64,000 nt of DNA from Scenedesmus sp. ARA3 (taxonomy: Eukaryota; Chlorophyta; Chlorophyceae; Sphaeropleales; Scenedesmaceae). This document shows, piece after piece, positions 58,791 to 64,000 of this stretch (positions within the stretch are counted from its first letter, which is position 1; each line of letters opens with the position of its first letter). A program made the translations under genes and the position numbers. The notes beneath the pieces were generated by a model. It did no database searches and was not told the origin of the DNA. It saw nothing but the letters and a program-made list of their open reading frames with translations. The stretch covers positions 25,360-89,359 of the forward strand of contig RWJK01001237.1 of the NCBI GenBank assembly GCA_004335835.1, written 5' to 3'.

Positions 58791-58795
58791 TGTAA
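58791..58795 (+). terminator. Putative TGTAA poly(A) signal of the phosphatase gene
   Basis: TGTAA lies 636 nt past the stop codon at 58153-58155. It is the first TGTAA I noticed downstream; assignment by motif only. Confidence 0.3.
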
Positions 58796-58929
58796 AAGAA
58801 ACTGTCAACGGCAAGCATTGTGCGGCATGAGCTGTCTGTGCGACAGATCACGGTGATCCTGGGTTGTGGTTTGATGCGCCAACGTCGGGGCTACAATGCA
58901 GGGTGGTGGTGGTGGTGGTGATGTTGCAG

Positions 58930-59282
58930 GCTGCACGTATGGTTCAGATAATGCATCATTGTGTGCTTTGCATCTCAGCATATTGTTTGATTCTGCCAGC
59001 GAGTGCCTTGAGCAGTACTGTGCTTGTGGTGCCGCAAAGACATCTAGATCTGCCATCACCCCTGGGTCTAGTTTGAATCCGAACAACTGTAGCGTCAAAT
59101 GGGGTTTCCAAGCGTCGTTGCAGTGTGACCAGATCAGGCTGGTCTCCTGCAAGCTGGGCAATGGTGTAGCGAGTCTGTTTCAGTCCACCATCGGCTTGAA
59201 GTCTGCAGCCGCTGCACTGGCATGCATAGCAATATTGCTGGCGCGGCGCCACCTGCCACAGCATTGCGGTTATTTGGGTTGA
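58930..59282 (+). CDS. Possible terminal exon of an unidentified Cys-rich protein
   Basis: After an acceptor-like TTGCAG ending at 58929, a frame of about 117 codons runs to a stop at 59280-59282. It has many Cys residues (ECLEQYCACGAAK, LQCDQIRLVSCKLG) and ends with a hydrophobic stretch (SAAAALACIAILLA) followed by a short basic tail, an arrangement seen in GPI-anchor or membrane-anchor signals. No upstream exon could be matched in phase. Coding status is uncertain; it may be noncoding. Confidence 0.28.
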
Positions 59283-60242
59283 GCCTTTTCAAGCCTGACA
59301 TCCAGGAGGCTGGATGTTAGGGGCCAACAGAGGCATAGTTTGTGCAACGATCTGACTGTGGTGAACGGTGGTGTGCCGGTTGTGCATCATGTTATTTTGA
59401 GGCTTGTGGATTGGTGGAGAGTGTCGTACTGATCACAACTCGATGGATGACTCATTGCCAAGCTCATCTGCCTCGTCAGTTATAAACAGATCACGCTGCT
59501 GGCCGCCAGATTGCACTTCCCACGATGGATGCAGCTAGCCACAAAGTGCAAGCCTGCACCGCCACACAACTCTTGCCACAAACAAACAAGGCACCTGCAA
59601 CTCACGGTGTGCATGTAGCACCGCCCAACCGTTGGGCAGTGGCACTGCTATTCAATTGAGCCAGCAACAAGGTTACTGGCACACAAAAGCCCTGCATCAC
59701 TGCCAGACACATCCTCTCACTAAGTAGTAGAGATGCAGGATCACACGGTGGGCTTAATGTAGCCTGCACACTGTCCATTTTTACTAGAGAAAGGTGCAGA
59801 AGACAAATGCAGGCGTGATTGTAAAAGCGCATGACAATGAATTAGATGAGCCCGCCAACCTCAAGCCCATGACATGACATGATCAGCCAGACGGCATGCA
59901 TTTACAGCCCTTGCAGCCGCTTAGCTAGACCTGGTCACCCCTGCAGCTACGCATGAGCTGCTGCTGCAGCTGCTGCAGCGTGGGCTGCTGCCGCTGTCGC
60001 TGCCGCTGCCTGGGCTGCTGCTGCTGCCGCTGCCTGTGCCGCTGTTGCTGCTGCTTCGGCTGTTGCTGCTGCAGCCGTTTGCGCCGCTGCCGCCTTGACT
60101 GCTGCTGCTGACGCCGCTTGGGCTGCGGCGGCCTTGGCTGCTGCTGCACTGTCAGCTGTGCTTCTCCGCACTGGTGCCGCCGCCTGGGTTGCTGCTGCCC
60201 TGTCAGCCCTGCTGCCACGCCCTGCTGCCTGCGCCCGGGCTG
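59283..60242. other. Intergenic region with a low-complexity block
   Basis: From about 59947 to 60340 the minus strand is a CAG/GCA/CGG-rich block open in more than one frame (Ala-, Gln- or Arg-rich depending on frame). Composition alone explains the open frames. The remainder, 59283-59946, shows no gene, RNA or repeat that I can support. Confidence 0.4.
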
Positions 60243-60536
60243 CTACTGCTTGCGCAACCCTCCCTGCGGCTGCTGTTGCCTGACCAGCCCTGCTGCTGCG
60301 CCTTTGCTGCGTCGCTGCGTCCGCAACGCCTGATGAAGCGCCCTGCTGCGGCAGCTTGCGCCGTGCGGCCTTGCTGCCATTCGCCGCTGCCCTGCGTCTT
60401 CAGCTTCCTGTGGCGAAAAGCCCTCAGCTGACAGCAGCTTAGAACAGACCTGCAACAGGACAGATGGAGTTGGAAGCACATCAGCGAAGTACTGTTGTTG
60501 GTCATGAAATTCACATGGCCTTGAAGTTTGCGTCAT
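60243..60536 (-). CDS. Hypothetical small protein (97 aa) or terminal exon
   Basis: A minus-strand frame with ATG start reads MTQTSRPCEFHDQQQYFADV, then VCSKLLSAEGFSPQEAEDAG and an Arg/Gln/Ala-rich tail. An alternative reading is a terminal exon starting at 60449 after a TGTCCTGTTGCAG acceptor, which is in the same frame. No family is recognised. The first half has normal composition and is the reason for listing it. Confidence 0.3.
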   Translation of the reverse strand: MTQTSRPCEFHDQQQYFADVLPTPSVLLQVCSKLLSAEGFSPQEAEDAGQRRMAARPHGASCRSRALHQALRTQRRSKGAAAGLVRQQQPQGGLRKQ

Positions 60537-62912
60537 TCAAGAAACACACCTGCTTGCTGTTCTGTCTGGTGCTGCGCAAGGGCAAGTCGTATGCAGAGAG
60601 CACAGTAGTACAGCATGCTCGCGACATGAGACTGTCATTCTGTTCACACTGTACACTGTGCTAGAGCAGCTGGTGCGCTGTTGTCATAGCGCAGCGAACA
60701 CGATGTTGTACTCTGCTCATTGGTGTGCATCCGCACTCTGTGTTGCAGCATGAGGCTGTGCATTGTACGCTACGCTGAGTAGGAGATGGCTGGTGTGGTC
60801 TCCGTCACACAGACACACAGAGACAGCCTGCTACAGTCAAACACCACACATTCAGTTGCACGCACATGCGTGTTGGCGTTTTTAGGCGGCAGGCCGAGCG
60901 CGCTGCAGGCTGCACGGAGAAACGCAGCCCCCAGGTGGTAGAAGGCACCAGGTGGTGCATGCCCGCTGCTGCTGGCAGATCTGGTCACCGTCGCTCTTGT
61001 CGTCTGTAACTGAATCAAGCCGCCGCTGCTGCTGTTGCTGCTGCTGCGCCTTGCCAACATCCATGTCTTGAAGGTCCCCTTCCTCCGCCTGATGCAGCCA
61101 GGGCAAATGAAACAGCAGGGTTTTTGAGCAAGCGGGTTGACAGACAAGAGCAAGCCAGCGCAAAACTGCGCATGCACTCCAGCAGTGCTGCCAGCAGGAC
61201 ATGCTGGCAGATTGGCACATACGATGCCGTGCTTGTCCTGCATACAACAACAGTAGCACTCAAAGACGCGGAGCGCTCAGGCAGATGGCATATATAATTA
61301 GCTGCGCACGTGTTTGTGCCCTGGAGCATGAGGAACCAAGGAAGGCAGGATGCGGGCAGCTTGCAGGAAACCAGGGGGTGAGATTTGCAAGCCCAAGCAG
61401 TGGTGTTTTGCAGGAAGGTGCGGAGCTGAAGCTCAACCTTATGAGCCTAAGTGCACGCATTTGTGGCCTGCACAGCAGCAGCATTTTCAGCAATGTTATA
61501 GGGCACACTGGCTTGCAGGAAAGCACCGCTTTACGGTGCAGGTGACACAACCAGCTGAGAATGGGGTGACGCATAATCGAAAGTACACTCCTTGACGTTT
61601 TTTATCATGCCAAAGAAACCAAAAGGCACCAACAACGTTGAAGGCTACATGCCGTTGCTGCGGCGCTTGCGTGTGAGCTGATCATTCTGTGCTCTCAGAC
61701 AGAACGTGGTGCCCTCGCACCTGATTGCAGCAAATGCACAACTGAAGCCTATATATACACCTCTTGTGCCTTCAACCCTCACCTGCGGCTTGCGTTTCCT
61801 TCTAGATCCTACAGCCCTGGTTGTGGTGGCAATCATGGCGCTGTTGCTGCTGTTGGGGCCAGCCTGCAGCATGAAGAGTTCAGCAGGAGATGCATCACCA
61901 AGCTGCTATAAGACCAGGAACATCCTTGAATGGGTGTGCCACAAACAAACAATGTGTTGCAGCAATCTTGCATGTGTGAAACTAGTGCGATTGGCCACCA
62001 TGCATAGTTTGTAGCACTCAAGCTGCTTATTTTGTCATGAAGCCGCTGCAGCTGCAATGCTGCAATCATTGTTGCGTGTTGCTGCAGCAAAGATGTCGGC
62101 CAACTCAGCCACGTCAATAGAGCGAAGAATATTTCTGTCAACTGCCTGTGAGACACCAGGAATGCAATGCACCGACCAGGCTGCTTGCCACTGACAGCTT
62201 GCCACTGACAGTGCGCGCTGCTACTGTTGCTGCTTGCACCTGCAGTGCGTATCCACGCTAAGGAGCAGCTAGGGAGCTGCTGCCAAAGAGTTCTGCCCCT
62301 CTTGTGCTTACCAATCGTGGCTGCTGCATCGTCCCCCAGCTGACAGAGGTGGGGCGTGCCTGGCCCAGTGGGGCCTGCTACTTCCTTAAGACTTGAGCCT
62401 GCAGACACAACAGGCGACTGTTGCCAACTGCTGACAGACGTAAACGATGAGCTGATGCTCAGGCCAGTGTTCAAGCTTGTGCATAAAAATGCATCTGTCA
62501 CTTGTCATGGCAGCAGTACGCAGCACATCAGCCTGGAAGGGAAAAGCAGCACCTTGGGCCTGGGCACCTACCTGCGTTCTGTAGATGGCATCACGCATCA
62601 GTCATCATCGTGCCCTTCTTCAAAACACTTGCCATCAATGAATTATGTTTAATGTATTCTCTATTTAGTGATATCTACGCATGCAGAGGGCTGTTGACGG
62701 CTAGGACGTCCCTCACACGTGCCCTCAGTGGCGGGAAGGTCGCGAATACTGCTGCATGCAAGGCGCTAAACTGAATCAGCTCGACATCAACAATTGTAGG
62801 ATACTGCGACATTGCCTGGCATTGCATGGGCGGTCACCCGCGTCACGTCATTATCAAAGGGAGTGCTTGCACAGGTGTTAGCATGCTAAGGTGCGCACCG
62901 GCAGTGATACAG
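60537..62912. other. Unresolved region with short exon-like fragments
   Basis: Fragments with some coding character: minus strand about 61064-60880 (MDVGKAQQQQQQRRLDSVTD onward, with a second frame reading GAFYHLGAAFLRAACSALGL); plus strand 61390-61595 (HWLAGKHRFTVQVTQPAENG before a stop); plus strand 61607-61672 (MPKKPKGTNNVEGYMPLLRR, followed by a good GTGAGC donor). A TATATATA lies at 61750-61757. I could not connect these into a model, and none has a recognisable domain. Confidence 0.3.
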
Positions 62913-63980
62913 TGGCACTCACATAGTGCTCATCACTGGTGAGCAGTGCAACCATAAGTGTTGCTACCAGAATCCATTGCGGCTGGGAACGTTCTGCATT
63001 TCAAACAGCAATAACGCATCCTGCAAGCTGCTGCTGATGCCGTTCAAGTATGTGCAACAGTGCTCGCACACTTTACCAGGTCCCCTGCACAACATGCTGC
63101 TGATTACAGGCTGACCAAGCCATGCACTGTGCAGCAACTGCTCCGAAGACGCTTGCTGTCGCACTGTGCACTTCAGGGGCTGCCTGCAGGCCTGGTGCAC
63201 CAGCTGGTGCTGCCTGGCGCCCCCCTTTGCCGTGGTTCCTGCAAGCCCTGCCTCACACCTTTTGTTCATGACCTGCTGCCCTCTCGGCTGCTGGCGCTCT
63301 CCTGGAACCTCGTGGCTGAGCCGCAGCCTGCTGCACTTCCAGCAGCCAGCTATCATCATCTTGCATGCATGTCCTTCATTGGGCTGCAGCTGCAGCGTGA
63401 TGAGGCATCAGCAGTTGCTGTGAGTTCTGCCAGCACTGCTTGCGCATGTCATCACGCGTGATGCCTCAGCAAACACGCCTCACAAGCAGATGCAGGATCA
63501 CCCTGCGAGTGCGACAGAGCAGCGCATCAACGGACGAAGCACCTGCTTTCAGCAGAGCCCCTGTTTGCTGGGAGCTGAATGGGCAGTGATGCAACTGACG
63601 CATTCATTCCTAGATCACTGAGGGTAAGTCAAAGTGATGACCTGGCGACAGGCGCAGCTTGCCAGTGCAGCTGCGCCATGCGTATGTTTGCAGTAGCCAG
63701 AGCAGCAGAAGGCGCTGCGCCTTGAACACGGCAGAGCTGCAGGCCTGTGCTCTCGCTACAGACTGTACCATTGTGTCGGCCTCTATGCGTGAAAAACTCT
63801 TACAGCAGATCTTGCTTCAGCTGGCACCCTGGAGTGCAAATCTTCTGCTGCGTCAAGCCACCTGCTGGTAGCAGGCTCCCTGCTGTGCTGGCCTGCGCCT
63901 GCCCCATGGCGAGCAATTATTGGGCCGTATCTGTTGCCTATCATTCCGAACACCAGCCAAGCAAATACTTCAGGGACCAT
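62913..63980 (+). CDS. Partial unidentified gene running off the right edge
   Basis: Two exons join in phase: 62913 (or 62971)-63047, ending FCISNSNNASCKLLLMPFK at a GTATGT donor, and 63110-63419, starting after ATTACAG and ending at a GTGAGT donor. The second encodes LTKPCTVQQLLRRRLLSHCA, GLPAGLVHQLVLPG and LLPSRLLALSWNLVAEPQP, with leucine spacing vaguely like LRR or F-box-associated proteins. A further candidate exon, 63697-63871 (MREKLLQQILLQLAPWSANL, F-box-like spacing), does not follow directly in phase, so an exon is missing or the model is wrong. Family unknown. Upstream exons were not found. Confidence 0.35.
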
Positions 63981-64000
63981 GATGTCGTGCCTGGTGCTGA

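Noticed and set aside
61750..61757. TATATATA as a promoter TATA box
   Set aside because: It also lies within an open frame continuing a possible exon and has no secure gene behind it, so it is mentioned but not annotated as a promoter.
1..63980. tRNA, rRNA and other structured RNA genes
   Set aside because: No convincing A/B-box pair, rRNA segment or snRNA motif was found on either strand by eye.

Overview
The window is nuclear DNA of a green alga, most likely a chlorophycean. That is an inference from several signs. Every resolved gene is intron-dense, with GT-AG introns and GTGAGN/GTGCGN donors. (CAG)n/(CTG)n repeats run through both exons and introns. Protein tails are rich in Ala, Gln and Ser. 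The gene set mixes plant-type families (a glycine-rich-domain/DUF1399 protein and a plastid-type sigma-70 factor) with general eukaryotic ones (HRD1 and a PTPDC1-like phosphatase). TGTAA, the usual chlorophyte poly(A) signal, occurs downstream of some genes. Gene models below were spliced by hand; in every full model the exon phases add up to an open frame, which is the main internal check.

Layout: 2-2402 (+) is the 3' part of an opine-dehydrogenase-like gene cut by the left edge. Three minus-strand genes follow: a GRDP/DUF1399 protein (8585-5193), a PTPDC1-like dual-specificity phosphatase (16727-10240) and the ER E3 ligase HRD1 (22072-17745). The strand then switches to plus: a sigma-70 factor with an apparent C-terminal helicase-associated domain (22591-27190), two F-box/LRR paralogues (28844-34545 and 35792-41982), a secreted His/Gly/Tyr-rich modular protein (43415-47390, with a 265-N gap in one intron) and a 19-exon secreted metallophosphatase carrying two tandem [galactose-binding-like + FN3] modules (49635-58155). 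The right end (58156-63980) holds exon-like fragments that I could not join into a gene. No operon or shared pathway is evident; this looks like ordinary chromosomal gene territory.

The most unusual signal is structural. In at least five genes the sequence straddling a splice junction (exon head plus acceptor, or exon tail plus donor) has been tandemly duplicated two to four times, with a period of about 100-160 bp. Degraded exon-edge copies are left inside the neighbouring intron and only one copy keeps the reading frame. A second genome-style feature is the frequent placement of pure (CTG)n tracts directly at 3' splice sites. Together they suggest an intron landscape shaped by small tandem duplications and triplet expansion.
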